Source of the DNA: Chitinophagaceae bacterium
GTDB lineage: Bacteria; Bacteroidota; Bacteroidia; Chitinophagales; Chitinophagaceae
Length of the DNA: 40,292 nt
Reading direction: 5' to 3'
Assembly: GCA_025359725.1 (NCBI GenBank)
Contig: JANYEX010000176.1
Location: 1 to 40,292 of the forward strand
The notes beneath the pieces are model-generated. The model saw nothing but the letters and a program-made list of their open reading frames with translations. It was not told where the DNA came from and did not search any database. The translations under genes were made by a program, and so were the position numbers. Below are positions 1 to 8,832 of this stretch, piece by piece (position 1 is the first letter of the stretch; each line of letters begins with the position of its first letter).

Positions 1-283
1 CAAAAACCCTTAAAAATGTTGTAATATTTTTTAGAAAAAGTAAAATTATTATAAATTTAGCTTTATTCAGCCTCTATTTTATTTGCCATGCAATGATAAG
101 CCATTAAAGAATTTGTGTAAGTTTTATTTAAATTGAGGTTATTTAAAAAGAAAAAGATAACTATTACCGATTCTATACAACAATGAAGGTGTTTAGGCTA
201 TCTAACACATAAATTTGCGTTATTACTTTTTTATATTTTGATAAAATAATCCTACAAGTTATTATAAACTGGATTTTTTGAAA
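1..283. other. AT-rich intergenic region at left edge
   Basis: I see no convincing gene in this stretch. It contains stop codons in all frames at short spacing and ends at the start of the PKD/T9SS gene. The only recognisable signal is a Bacteroidota-type -7 element at 210-217. Confidence 0.5.
192..217 (+). promoter_or_regulatory. Candidate Bacteroidota sigma-A promoter
   Basis: TAAATTTG at 210-217 fits the Bacteroidota -7 consensus TAnnTTTG. A weak TTTA lies about 18 nt upstream, where the -33 TTTG is expected. It would place a start site near 223 and leave a leader of about 60 nt before the ATG at 284. This is a motif match only. Confidence 0.35.
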
Positions 284-2980
284 ATGAAACGACTGATATT
301 ATTTTTATTATTTGGTTTGGGATTGCTAAATACAGTCGAAGCGAAGCATTTAAAAGGCGGTTGGATACAGTATGAATATTTAGGGTCTGGTGCTACTGCA
401 AATACCTCAAAATATCGAATTACTGTTAGACAATATGCAACCTGTGGCGGTAATAATGTTTCTCCACAAGATCCTCAGATTATTTTTGGCATTTTTGATG
501 CTAGTAATAATTCATTAATTGAGAATATTCTAATAGACTCTGTTGTGAATGGCGCAACTTACTTAAATAAAGAAAGTTACAATCCTTGCATCAATCCAAA
601 ACCTACAGTTTGTTACATCATAAAAAAATATGTAACAACAGTTGATTTACCTAATAATGACGCTGGTTATATTTTGGCTGTACAACGGTGTTGTCGTATA
701 AACACAATAGTCAACGTGTTTAATTCAGGGTTTGTTGGAATTACTTACTATAATAAAATACCTGGCGGGAGCTATCGTAACTGTAATAGCCCAAGTTTTG
801 TACAAAAAGACACAGTACTAGTTTGCTATAATGCGCCATTTACTTTTAACTTTAGTGCTACAGATACCGCTACTGCATTTGCTCCTGCGGATTCAGTTGC
901 CTATACATTCTGTGATGGCTTTGATGGTGCATCTCACGACAATCCTGGACCTGCATTACCTACTTCACCTCCTTATTCGCTTATTCCATACAATGCACCA
1001 TACAATGGCAGTTCGCCAATGGGTTCAGGTGTAACAATAGACCCACAAACGGGTATTATTTCGGGAACAGCTCCTAGTACTATCGGCGATTATGCGGTGG
1101 CAGTTTGTGCGCTGCAATTTAGAGATGGTATTCTGATAGCTTCTACAAAGAAAGAGATTCATATAACCGTGGGTGATTGTTCTTTAAAGGCTGCCGAGTT
1201 AAAACCTGCATACATAAATTGTAATGATTTAACCTTTAATTTCTTTAATGAGGCAGCTTCAAGCGATATAGTTAAATATTATTGGAATTTTGGCGATACC
1301 ATTAGCTCAATAAAATTTGATACTTCTTCTGCACCCACACCTACACACATATATGCTGATACTGGTATTTATAAAATTGAATTGATGGTTACTGCATCTG
1401 GGGGTTGTGTAGATTCTGCTAAATCTTTAGTACGTGTTTACCCCGGTTTTCAAGCAAAATTTGTAGTAAATAGTAGTTGTATTAAAAACCCTTATCAATT
1501 TATAGACTCTAGTTATAGTAAATATGGTAAGGTTAATAACTGGAGCTGGAATTTGGGGGAACCCGCCGCAGCTAATGATACCACACAAGACCCTTCTTAT
1601 ACGTATAAATCTGCTGGGCAAAAGACTGTTACACTAAAGGTAGCTAATGCTAATGGTTGCATAGATAGTGTTACAAAAATAATTATGGTATTGGATAATC
1701 CGAAAATAGTGTTGCCTTTTGATAGTACCCTAATTTGTAATACTGATACTATACAATTATCTGTTAGCGAATTGAATTCCATAAGTAATGCAACTTACAA
1801 ATGGACATCGCTAGATTCTTTATCTATCACCAACCCAAATACACCCAATCCTTTTGTGCATCCAAAAAATACAGCTATTTATTATGTGACTTTAAGCGAT
1901 AGTGGCTGTTTTGCAAAAGATTCTATTGTTATAAATACAGTGCCTACTATAAAGGTAAAAGCTGGGCCTAAAGATTCTAGTATTTGCCAAACTGACTCAA
2001 TAAAGTTGTATGCCCTTACACAAGGGACTACCATTGCGTGGACCAGTAGTACGTTTGGAGAAAAGATAGATTCTGTAAAAACACCTTGGGTTACACCGCT
2101 AGTAAACCCCACAAACTATTATGTAGTGGCTAGTCTTCGAGATAAATGTTTTGCCAAGGATACTATTTTAGTAAATGTATATCCTTACCCAAAAGTTGAC
2201 GCTGGTGGTAACGATTCTGTTTGTTTTGGCAATGGTATTACACTACACGGAACTGTTGTAGGGGATATATTTAAATGGTCTTCTTTGGATAAAAGCCCAA
2301 TAGATAGTTTAAATCTTATACCTTATGTTACTCCAGATTCTACTACAAAGTATGCGCTTACTGCCTATTATACAAAACAAAATACTTGTTCCAAACCCAA
2401 AAGCGATACAATAACCATTGGTGTTATCCCAAAAGTATTACTCAATGCGGGGGATGATACAACGGTTGTAGTGAACGAGCCTTTGCATTTGGAAGCCAAA
2501 GGAAATTCGGATAGTGTTACCGCCAGTTATCTATGGACAACAAAAGATGGCAGCCCTACTTTTATGAATAATAACGCAATCTATAACCCTGTAGCGATTA
2601 TTCCGCTTGGTACAGATTCTATTGCTTATTTTGTAAAAGCTACCCTAAAGAATCCAAAAGAATGTTATGCGATAGATTCTGTGAAAGTGCTTGTATATCA
2701 GACACCGCCAGAGATATTTGTTCCGAATGTTTTTACACCAAATGCAGGTACTTATAATATCTTTAAACCTATACTAGCAGGTATCTTGTTATTAGATTAT
2801 TTTAATGTTTATAATCGTTTTGGACAATTATTGTATACTACTTCTCAGATAGGGAAAGGATGGGATGGTACCTATAATGGGGTGCCGCAACAGCCAGGAA
2901 CTTATGTTTACACCGTACAGGGGCAAAACTATTTGGGTAAAACCTTGTTTGGCAAAGGTACAGTTGTGTTAATAAGATAA
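284..2980 (+). CDS. Secreted PKD/Ig-repeat protein with gliding-motility type T9SS C-terminal domain
   Basis: This is a large extracellular, probably adhesin-like protein of 898 residues. An in-frame TTG lies at 278, but the ATG at 284 gives a cleaner signal peptide (MKRLILFLLFGLGLL, cleavage near VEAKH), so I chose the ATG. Two PKD-like modules are visible around residues 330-395 and 415-475, with YYWNFGDT and NNWSWNLG at their starts and HIYADTG and YTYKSAG preceding the last strands. Ig-like repeats with regularly spaced cysteines follow. The last 90 or so residues (VPNVFTPN, FNVYNRFGQLLY, GWDGTYNG, PGTYVYTV) match the CHU_C/TIGR04131 gliding motility-associated CTD, which directs export through the type IX system. 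The repeated modules and lack of a catalytic motif suggest surface binding rather than enzymatic work. The substrate cannot be told from sequence. Confidence 0.85.
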   Translation: MKRLILFLLFGLGLLNTVEAKHLKGGWIQYEYLGSGATANTSKYRITVRQYATCGGNNVSPQDPQIIFGIFDASNNSLIENILIDSVVNGATYLNKESYNPCINPKPTVCYIIKKYVTTVDLPNNDAGYILAVQRCCRINTIVNVFNSGFVGITYYNKIPGGSYRNCNSPSFVQKDTVLVCYNAPFTFNFSATDTATAFAPADSVAYTFCDGFDGASHDNPGPALPTSPPYSLIPYNAPYNGSSPMGSGVTIDPQTGIISGTAPSTIGDYAVAVCALQFRDGILIASTKKEIHITVGDCSLKAAELKPAYINCNDLTFNFFNEAASSDIVKYYWNFGDTISSIKFDTSSAPTPTHIYADTGIYKIELMVTASGGCVDSAKSLVRVYPGFQAKFVVNSSCIKNPYQFIDSSYSKYGKVNNWSWNLGEPAAANDTTQDPSYTYKSAGQKTVTLKVANANGCIDSVTKIIMVLDNPKIVLPFDSTLICNTDTIQLSVSELNSISNATYKWTSLDSLSITNPNTPNPFVHPKNTAIYYVTLSDSGCFAKDSIVINTVPTIKVKAGPKDSSICQTDSIKLYALTQGTTIAWTSSTFGEKIDSVKTPWVTPLVNPTNYYVVASLRDKCFAKDTILVNVYPYPKVDAGGNDSVCFGNGITLHGTVVGDIFKWSSLDKSPIDSLNLIPYVTPDSTTKYALTAYYTKQNTCSKPKSDTITIGVIPKVLLNAGDDTTVVVNEPLHLEAKGNSDSVTASYLWTTKDGSPTFMNNNAIYNPVAIIPLGTDSIAYFVKATLKNPKECYAIDSVKVLVYQTPPEIFVPNVFTPNAGTYNIFKPILAGILLLDYFNVYNRFGQLLYTTSQIGKGWDGTYNGVPQQPGTYVYTVQGQNYLGKTLFGKGTVVLIR

Positions 2981-2989
2981 ATTAATTTG

Positions 2990-3748
2990 ATGAGTAAGAT
3001 TGTTTTAATTACTGGTGCTACTTCAGGCTTTGGAAAAGCGATGGCACAAAAGTTTGCCTCAGGCGGATATAATTGTATTATTACTGGAAGAAGAGAAGCG
3101 AAGCTTTTGGAAATTGCAGATGAAATAAAACAACAATATGGAACAGAAGTATTGCAATTAGTTTTTGATGTACAGGATAAAAAAGCAGTTTTTGAAGCAA
3201 TAGAATCATTGCCAGAAGAATGGAAAGCAATAGACATATTAATAAATAATGCCGGACTAGCATTGGGTAAGGATAGTTTTGAAGATGCCAGCCTTTCAGA
3301 TTGGGAAACGATGATAGATACAAATGTAAAAGGACTTTTGTATATCTCAAAAGCAGTTGTACCATTAATGATTGCCCATAAAAGTGGACATATAATTAAT
3401 CTGGGTTCCACAGCAGGAAAAGAAGTTTATAAGGAAGGAAATGTTTATTGTGCCACCAAGCATGCTGTAGATGCTTTAAGTAAAGCAATGCGTGTGGATT
3501 TATTGCCTAATAAAATAAAAGTTACCGCCATACATCCTGGTGCTGCAGACACAGATTTCTCTAACATAAGATTTAAGGGAGACGGAACTAAATCAGCGGC
3601 AGTATACGAGGGATATACCCCCTTACACGCAGAAGATATTGCCGATATTGCTTTTTATTGTGCATCTTTGCCAGCGCATGTTTGTATAAATGACCTTGTG
3701 GTTACTTGTACAGCACAAGCAAATGCTACACTACTTTATAAAGGGTAA
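2990..3748 (+). CDS. SDR family NAD(P)-dependent oxidoreductase, YdfG-like
   Basis: This is a short-chain dehydrogenase/reductase of 252 residues, cytosolic, with a classical Rossmann fold. The cofactor motif TGATSGFG lies near residues 8-15, NNAG near 86-89, and the catalytic set is S140, Y153 and K157 (YCATK). The arginine pair in TGRREAK after strand 2 is typical of NADP(H) preference. Overall spacing resembles the YdfG group (3-hydroxy acid / L-allo-threonine dehydrogenases), but the substrate is inferred only from family resemblance. The ATG at 2990 was preferred over the TTG at 2987. The gene begins 9 nt after the stop of the T9SS protein and may be co-transcribed with it, though no functional link is evident. 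Confidence 0.9.
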   Translation: MSKIVLITGATSGFGKAMAQKFASGGYNCIITGRREAKLLEIADEIKQQYGTEVLQLVFDVQDKKAVFEAIESLPEEWKAIDILINNAGLALGKDSFEDASLSDWETMIDTNVKGLLYISKAVVPLMIAHKSGHIINLGSTAGKEVYKEGNVYCATKHAVDALSKAMRVDLLPNKIKVTAIHPGAADTDFSNIRFKGDGTKSAAVYEGYTPLHAEDIADIAFYCASLPAHVCINDLVVTCTAQANATLLYKG

Positions 3749-3772
3749 GAAAATATTTCTTGGAAGAATTTC

Positions 3773-3792
3773 CTAGGCGAGTCCTAGTTTTT
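3773..3792 (+). terminator. Weak hairpin-T terminator after the SDR gene
   Basis: CTAGG and CCTAG form a 5-bp stem followed by five T on the plus strand. It overlaps the 3' end of the converging rnc gene. The short stem makes this a weak call. Confidence 0.3.
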
Positions 3793-4489
3793 CTACTGCG
3801 GCAATGGCTGCGGCTTGGCTGGCATCTTTTTTATTAAACCCTTTACCTTCAGAAAGGACTTCCCCATCTAAAACCGTGTTTATAATAAATACACGTCGGC
3901 TACCTTCTAGCTTCTCTTCGTGCAAATCGAAAGTGAGAACTTTGTTGTTTTTACTTGCCCAGCCAATCAATTTATTTTTCAGATTGATGTCTATCAATTC
4001 CAAATCATCTACAAACATGTGTGGTATGATGATTTGTTTTAGAATCCAAGTTTGGGTCTTTTTATATCCTTTATCCAGATAAACTGCGCCAACAATAGCT
4101 TCTAGGGTGTTTCCAAAGATGTGGCTATTTTTAAGGGCATTATCTAGCTTATTAAAAAGGGCAATCTTTTTGAAGCCCATTTTAACTGCAATATCATTTA
4201 ATTGCTGACGGTTAACCATCTTACTACGCATTTCAGTTAAAAAACCTTCACCTTTATATGGGTAGCGTTTAAAAAGATAATCAGCAACAACAGCACTTAA
4301 TATGGCATCACCAAGATATTCTAATCGCTCATTGTTTTCGTCTGGAGATTCTTTAAGACTTCTGTGGCTTAATGCAGTTCTGTACAAGACAATATTATCA
4401 GGTTTAATCCCAAGAATATTTGTAATACTTTTTCTAAAGGATTTGGCAACTGCATTTTTATTGCCGAAAAAAAAGTCTTTTACTTGCAC
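3773..4489 (-). CDS. rnc: Ribonuclease III
   Basis: This double-strand specific endoribonuclease processes rRNA precursors and structured mRNAs. The protein has 238 residues, the normal family length. The signature NERLEYLGD lies at residues 53-61 in the N-terminal catalytic domain. The second catalytic block reads GNTLEAIVGA around 126-135, with E130 as the metal-binding glutamate. The position that is Asp114 in E. coli is Asn here; as I recall, this is common in Bacteroidota RNase III and should not be read as inactivation. A dsRNA-binding domain fills residues 170-236, ending in DASQAAAIAAVEKLG. It lies 8 nt downstream of fabF in the conserved acpP-fabF-rnc order and is almost certainly in that operon. 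Confidence 0.95.
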   Translation of the reverse strand: MQVKDFFFGNKNAVAKSFRKSITNILGIKPDNIVLYRTALSHRSLKESPDENNERLEYLGDAILSAVVADYLFKRYPYKGEGFLTEMRSKMVNRQQLNDIAVKMGFKKIALFNKLDNALKNSHIFGNTLEAIVGAVYLDKGYKKTQTWILKQIIIPHMFVDDLELIDINLKNKLIGWASKNNKVLTFDLHEEKLEGSRRVFIINTVLDGEVLSEGKGFNKKDASQAAAIAAVEKLGLA

Positions 4490-4497
4490 AATTTTTT

Positions 4498-5751
4498 TTA
4501 GGATATATATTTTTTAACTATCACACAAGCATTATGTCCACCAAAACCAAAGGTGTTACTTAGGGCAGCGTTTACTACTCTTTCTTGTGCTTTATTAAAA
4601 GTGAAATTAAGTTTAGGATCTAAATCAGGATCATCAGTAAAATGATTGATTGTTGGCGGAACAATATTGTGTATTACACTCTTGATACAAGCAATTGCCT
4701 CAATCACACCTGCTGCACCCAAACAATGACCAGTCATAGATTTGGTACTACTAATATTCAACGTATAAGCATGTTCGCCAAATACTTGGGTTATTGCTTT
4801 CGCTTCTGCAACATCACCAATAGGAGTCGAAGTTCCGTGTGTATTGATATAATCAATTTCTTCCGGCTTCATTCCTGCATCTGCCAAAGCAGCAATCATT
4901 ACATTCTTAGCACCAAGTCCTTCTGGATGAGGAGCAGTTAAATGATATGCATCTGCAGTAGCACCACCACCAGCTATTTCACAATATATTTTAGCACCGC
5001 GTTTGATAGCGTGTTCATATTCTTCTAAAACCAATACACCCGCAGCTTCTCCCATTACAAATCCATCCCTGTTCTTATCATAAGGGCGGCTTGCAGTTTT
5101 AGGATCATCATTGCGTTCACTCATAGCTTTCATTGCATTGAAACCCCCAACACCAGCTTCACTGATAACAGCTTCTGATCCTCCAGTTAATACAACTTCT
5201 GCTTTTCCTAAACGAATAGTATCAAAAGCAGAGATGATTGCGTTTGTACTACTAGCACAAGCACTTACAACAGCATAATTAGGTCCACGGAAACCATGTT
5301 TCATGGAAATTTGCCCTGCTGCTATATCTAATATCATTTTAGGAATGAAGAAAGGATTGAAGCGTGGTGTACCATCGCCTTTTGCAAAGTTGGTAACTTC
5401 CTCTTGAAAAGTTATCAACCCACCGATGCCACTTGCAAAAATGACACCCACCCTATCAACATCAATATTTTCTTTGGTAAGATTTGCATCTAGTACCGCC
5501 ATATCGCTTGCCACTAAAGCAATCTGAGCGAAACGATCCAGTTTACGTGCTTCTTTACTGTTCATGAAGTTGGTGGGATCGAAACCTTTTATTTCACAGG
5601 CAAAGCGGGTTTTAAATTTCGTTGCATCGAAGTTTATTATCATGTCTGCACCTGATACCCCATTAATCAACCCATTCCAATACTCATCTATATTGTTACC
5701 CAAAGGCGTCAACGCCCCAATACCTGTTACTACTACTCGTTTCAATTCCAT
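4498..5751 (-). CDS. fabF: 3-oxoacyl-[acyl-carrier-protein] synthase II
   Basis: This condensing enzyme elongates acyl-ACP with malonyl-ACP in type II fatty acid synthesis. The protein has 417 residues, as expected for FabF. The Cys-His-His catalytic triad is visible: C165 in SACASSTN, H305 in NTHGTSTP and H342 in SMTGHCLGAAG. The N-terminus MELKRVVVTGIGALTPLG is typical of the family. It sits between acpP upstream and rnc downstream on the same strand, 93 nt after the ACP stop. That gap holds an inverted repeat that could adjust the ACP to FabF ratio. Confidence 0.97.
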   Translation of the reverse strand: MELKRVVVTGIGALTPLGNNIDEYWNGLINGVSGADMIINFDATKFKTRFACEIKGFDPTNFMNSKEARKLDRFAQIALVASDMAVLDANLTKENIDVDRVGVIFASGIGGLITFQEEVTNFAKGDGTPRFNPFFIPKMILDIAAGQISMKHGFRGPNYAVVSACASSTNAIISAFDTIRLGKAEVVLTGGSEAVISEAGVGGFNAMKAMSERNDDPKTASRPYDKNRDGFVMGEAAGVLVLEEYEHAIKRGAKIYCEIAGGGATADAYHLTAPHPEGLGAKNVMIAALADAGMKPEEIDYINTHGTSTPIGDVAEAKAITQVFGEHAYTLNISSTKSMTGHCLGAAGVIEAIACIKSVIHNIVPPTINHFTDDPDLDPKLNFTFNKAQERVVNAALSNTFGFGGHNACVIVKKYIS

Positions 5752-5776
5752 ACAGCTTAAAACCCATTTAAGTGAA

Positions 5777-5818
5777 AATCCGCCGTGATGATGGCTTTAG
5801 CCTCAAAACTGGCGGATT
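5777..5818 (-). terminator. Hairpin in the acpP-fabF spacer, possible attenuator
   Basis: Perfect 8-bp arms AATCCGCC (5777-5784) and GGCGGATT (5811-5818) enclose a smaller GGCT-tt-AGCC hairpin. Read on the minus strand, the right arm is followed by TTCACTT and includes a short T run, so partial termination or mRNA processing after acpP is plausible. ACP is usually needed in large excess over FabF. Confidence 0.5.
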
Positions 5819-5844
5819 GTAATATTGCTTGTGAGATTAATCAC

Positions 5845-6081
5845 TTACTTAGCGTTTTCTTCTAAGTAGGCAACTGCTTGACCAACTGTTGTGATGGTTT
5901 CTGCTTGCTCATCAGGAATAGAGATGTTGAACTCTTTTTCAAATTCCATGATTAATTCAACGGTATCTAGAGAATCAGCACCTAGATCGTTAGTGAAAGA
6001 AGCTTCGTTTGTTACTTCTGCTTCATCTACGCCTAATTTGTCTACGATGATTTTCTTTACTTTAGCTGCGATGTCTGACAT
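5845..6081 (-). CDS. acpP: Acyl carrier protein
   Basis: This small acidic carrier protein (78 residues) holds acyl chains on a 4'-phosphopantetheine arm for fatty acid synthesis. The attachment site is S37 in [11 protein letters not shown]. The start at 6081 ([10 protein letters not shown]) matches known ACP N-termini. An upstream in-frame ATG at 6192 would add 37 unrelated residues and would run through the likely promoter at 6108-6136, so it is rejected. It is first in the acpP-fabF-rnc cluster. The strong -7 element close upstream fits a highly expressed gene. Confidence 0.97.
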   Translation of the reverse strand: MSDIAAKVKKIIVDKLGVDEAEVTNEASFTNDLGADSLDTVELIMEFEKEFNISIPDEQAETITTVGQAVAYLEENAK

Positions 6082-6107
6082 TGTAGTAATTTTTTTAGTT
6101 ACGGGTG

Positions 6108-6136
6108 CAAAAATATAGTTTTTGATTAAAATGCAA
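6108..6136 (-). promoter_or_regulatory. Bacteroidota sigma-A promoter for acpP
   Basis: On the minus strand TATTTTTG (6108-6115) fits the -7 consensus TAnnTTTG. A TTG (6134-6136) lies 18 nt further upstream as the -33 element. It predicts transcription starting near 6101, leaving a leader of about 20 nt before the ATG at 6081. Confidence 0.55.
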
Positions 6137-6255
6137 TGCTTAAAAAAAATTTTGTTTTCGAATGCACCGTAATTGTTGAAAAGTTTACCCAATTATCTTG
6201 CTTTTTAGCTGTTATTTGACTCTTTTAGCAATTTCTTTTCTTTAATTTACAAAAT

Positions 6256-6690
6256 ATGAATTTTAAAATTATTAAGTATCAGAGTAAAGAATACGAACAA
6301 ATGATAAATCTGCGGACAGAAGTACTCAGAAAGCCGTTGGGATTGGTTTACACAAAACAACAACTTGCTATGGATAAAGAGGATATTCTTATTGGATGTT
6401 TTAATACCGAAAATGCTGAATTATTAGCCTGTTGCATCCTTACTATTGCGGAAGAACACATAATGAAGTTGCGACAATTGGCTGTTGATAATAAATTACA
6501 AGGAAAAGGCATTGGAAGTAAACTAATTTCTTTTACAGAACAAGTAGCTAAAGAAGCGGGATATAATAAAATAGAGTTACACGCCAGAAAATATGCAGAA
6601 GCTTTTTATCAAAAGCTGGGATGTAGTGTTGTTGGGGATGAATTCTTTGAAGTTAATATACCGCATTTCAAAATGGAAAAATATTTATAA
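6256..6690 (+). CDS. GNAT family N-acetyltransferase
   Basis: This cytosolic acetyl-CoA dependent acetyltransferase has 144 residues, a single GNAT domain. The acetyl-CoA binding motif A reads QLAVDNKLQGKGIGSKL, with the R/Q-x-x-G-x-G core QGKGIG near residues 82-87. The C-terminal part (ELHARKYAEAFYQKLGC) is the usual motif B with the AxxFYxKxGF-like segment. It resembles the ElaA/YjcF-type small GNATs, whose substrates are mostly unknown. It is divergent from acpP and precedes the DUF5606-like gene by about 106 nt. No substrate can be assigned. Confidence 0.85.
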   Translation: MNFKIIKYQSKEYEQMINLRTEVLRKPLGLVYTKQQLAMDKEDILIGCFNTENAELLACCILTIAEEHIMKLRQLAVDNKLQGKGIGSKLISFTEQVAKEAGYNKIELHARKYAEAFYQKLGCSVVGDEFFEVNIPHFKMEKYL

Positions 6691-6796
6691 AGCATAAAAT
6701 AGGTTATAACCAGGGTTGAAGGAACGTCTAAATCACTAAAATAATTTTCATTCTCTGTAATTCCCTTTATTTTGTGCCAACTAAAAAATCAATTAG

Positions 6797-7225
6797 ATGG
6801 ATTATAGTAAATTAGTAGCGATCACTGGCTTCCCTGGTTTGTTTGAGCTTGTAGGTAAAAAAGGGGATGGGATTTTGGTAAAACACTTGGAAGATAATTC
6901 GGTGAAATTTATTTCTTCCCGCAGTAAAACTTTTACTCAACTAGAGGGAATAGAGATATTTACGATCAGAGAGAATGTTATGTTGGCAGAAGTATTTTTG
7001 GTGATGAAAGCCAATGAGGAACCATTGCCATCTGAAAAAGATACCGTGGCACTAAAGAATTATTTTACCAAGGTATATCCCGACCTAGATTTTGATCGGG
7101 TTTACACTAGTGATATGAAAAAGATGGTGCGTTGGTTTGCGGTTATAAAGCAGCAGAATATAGAAATAACACTTCCACAAAAAAAAACTGAAGAGGAAGA
7201 ATCTTTGGATGAGCCTGCTAAGTAA
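6797..7225 (+). CDS. DUF5606-like conserved Bacteroidota protein
   Basis: This small cytosolic protein (142 residues) resembles a family found almost only in Bacteroidota, recognised by the N-terminal YSKLVAITGFPGLFELVGKK and the central GIEIFTI segment. The first 50 residues look like a small beta-barrel-type domain. The middle (SDMKKMVRWFAVI) is helical, and the tail is acidic and disordered. No function is established. It stands alone, with its own terminator at 7252-7283. Confidence 0.75.
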   Translation: MDYSKLVAITGFPGLFELVGKKGDGILVKHLEDNSVKFISSRSKTFTQLEGIEIFTIRENVMLAEVFLVMKANEEPLPSEKDTVALKNYFTKVYPDLDFDRVYTSDMKKMVRWFAVIKQQNIEITLPQKKTEEEESLDEPAK

Positions 7226-7251
7226 AAAATTAGATTCAAATATTTCAAAAG

Positions 7252-7283
7252 AGTCGCACTTAATAACATGTGCGGCTTTTTTT
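7252..7283 (+). terminator. Rho-independent terminator after the DUF5606-like gene
   Basis: AGTCGCAC and GTGCGGCT form an 8-bp stem with one wobble pair and a 10-nt loop, followed by six or more T. This separates the upstream gene from the structured leader of the sigma-54 regulator. Confidence 0.8.
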
Positions 7284-7339
7284 AGTCCCGAAATTCCTCA
7301 GATAGCATAATCAATCCCAAAAAAAGTCCTTTTTTCTCT

Positions 7340-7443
7340 AGATTAAAATGAATTTAATGAGGATGAAAATCATTTTAATCTACCCTAAAAAGCCCATAAC
7401 AGTAAACTATCTTTACTTTTTAGGTATAAAAATAAGTTTACTG
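7340..7443 (+). promoter_or_regulatory. Cluster of inverted repeats upstream of the sigma-54 regulator
   Basis: Three perfect inverted repeats crowd 104 nt. AGATTAAAATGA/TCATTTTAATCT (7340-7351 and 7370-7381) has 12-bp arms. CCTAAAAAG/CTTTTTAGG (7384-7392 and 7416-7424) and CAGTAAACT/AGTTTACTG (7400-7408 and 7435-7443) interleave in the order a-b-a'-b', which is the topology of an H-type pseudoknot. They may be operators or a structured 5' leader. The last arm ends 45 nt before the GTG start. Confidence 0.4.
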
Positions 7444-7488
7444 CTTTCTTATTTTGTTATTTTACACGTTACTTAAAAAATTATTTCA

Positions 7489-8832
7489 GTGAAAACGATA
7501 CTAGTAATAGATGATGAGGATAAGCTAAGGGGGCTTTTGGTTAGAATAATCAGAGCTGAGGGTTTTGAGGTATTTGAGGCTGCAAACTTAAAGGAAGGCA
7601 GCAAGCAATTGGCTACAAAACAAATAGATGTATTGCTGTGCGATGTAAAATTGCCTGATGGCAATGGCGTTGATTTTGTATCAAGCACTAAAATTTTTTA
7701 TCCTTCAATAGAAACCATCCTTTTAACGGCTTATGGAAATGTTGCCGATGGGGTTCAGGCAATGAAAAATGGTGCTTTTGATTATATAACCAAAGGTGAT
7801 GACAACGATAAAATTATTCCTCTAATAAATAAAACTTTTGAGAAAGTTGCTCTTAAAAAAAGGGTTGAACAACTAGAAGAGCAGGTGGGTAAGCGATACA
7901 ATTTTGATAGTATTTTAGGAAGTTCAGTTGCTATTCAAGAGTGTATTAACCTTGCAAAAAGAGTTGCACCTACCGAAGCCACTGTTTTATTGCTAGGCGA
8001 AACAGGAACAGGGAAGGAAGTTTTTGCGCAGGCAATTCATAACAGCAGCAGCAGGGTTGGCAAGCCTTTTATGGCATTAAATTGCAGTGCTTTTGGTAAG
8101 GAAATACTAGAAAGTGAAATTTTTGGTTATAAAGCAGGAGCATTTACTGGGGCAATAAAAGATAAGAAAGGGTTGATAGAGGAAGCGAGTACGGGTACGC
8201 TGTTTTTGGATGAAATTGGCGAAATGCACGTTGAATTACAGAGCAAACTACTGAGGGTTTTAGAGACGAGCGAGTTTATAAAAGTAGGCGATACCAAGCC
8301 AACCAAGGTAAGTGTGCGCATTATTGCCGCTACCAACAGGGATTTGCAACAGGAAGTAAAAGAAGGTAAATTCCGGGAAGACTTGTATTACCGATTGAAT
8401 GTTTTTACCATATTATTACCAAGCCTTAGGGATAGAAAGAAGGATATACCCATGTTGGCGAATCATTTTTTAGAGTTATTTTCTAATAAAATAAACCGAA
8501 AGATTTGCAAGATGAATGCGGAATTTCAGGAAAACCTGATGAAGCACGAATGGAAAGGCAATATAAGGGAACTAAAAAATGTAATGGAAAGGGCAGTGAT
8601 ATTATCCGACGAAGATGAGCTTACTAACCAGAATCTTCCGCTAGAAATGCAATTACAATCTACGCAAGGCAATAGTAACCAACTATCTGCTTTCGATTTG
8701 GCTAGTGCCGAAAAATTACATATTCTCAGAATCCTGAATTATTGTAAGGGAAACAAAACCGAAACCGCCAAATTGCTCAATATTGGGCTAACTACACTCT
8801 ACAGAAAGCTAGAAGAGTATAAAATCGGGTAG
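7489..8832 (+). CDS. Sigma-54-dependent response regulator (NtrC/AtoC type), probable kdp activator
   Basis: This two-component transcription activator has 447 residues. A receiver domain occupies residues 1-115, with the acidic pair D8-D9 and phospho-acceptor D52 (LLCDVKLPDG). The AAA+ domain follows, with Walker A GETGTGKE (170-177), the sigma-54 contact loop GAFTGA (217-222) and Walker B LFLDEIGE (238-245). A Fis-type helix-turn-helix ends the protein (GNKTETAKLLNIGLTTLYRK). The start codon is GTG; no ATG gives the receiver N-terminus KTILVIDDE. It lies directly upstream of the kdp operon. The kinase at 15949 has no regulator beside it, so this protein most likely takes the place of KdpE (inference). 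Confidence 0.92.
   Translation: MKTILVIDDEDKLRGLLVRIIRAEGFEVFEAANLKEGSKQLATKQIDVLLCDVKLPDGNGVDFVSSTKIFYPSIETILLTAYGNVADGVQAMKNGAFDYITKGDDNDKIIPLINKTFEKVALKKRVEQLEEQVGKRYNFDSILGSSVAIQECINLAKRVAPTEATVLLLGETGTGKEVFAQAIHNSSSRVGKPFMALNCSAFGKEILESEIFGYKAGAFTGAIKDKKGLIEEASTGTLFLDEIGEMHVELQSKLLRVLETSEFIKVGDTKPTKVSVRIIAATNRDLQQEVKEGKFREDLYYRLNVFTILLPSLRDRKKDIPMLANHFLELFSNKINRKICKMNAEFQENLMKHEWKGNIRELKNVMERAVILSDEDELTNQNLPLEMQLQSTQGNSNQLSAFDLASAEKLHILRILNYCKGNKTETAKLLNIGLTTLYRKLEEYKIG

Noticed and set aside
2929-3411. 160-residue minus-strand frame under the SDR gene
   Set aside because: It is antisense to a complete SDR with all catalytic motifs; a shadow frame.
3773-4489. Asn in place of the usual catalytic Asp of RNase III read as loss of function
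   Set aside because: The GN-x-LEA-x-x-GA pattern is, as I know it, usual in Bacteroidota RNase III, and the rest of the active site is intact.
6082-6192. N-terminal extension of the acyl carrier protein
   Set aside because: It covers the likely promoter, and ACPs begin at the MSDIA start.
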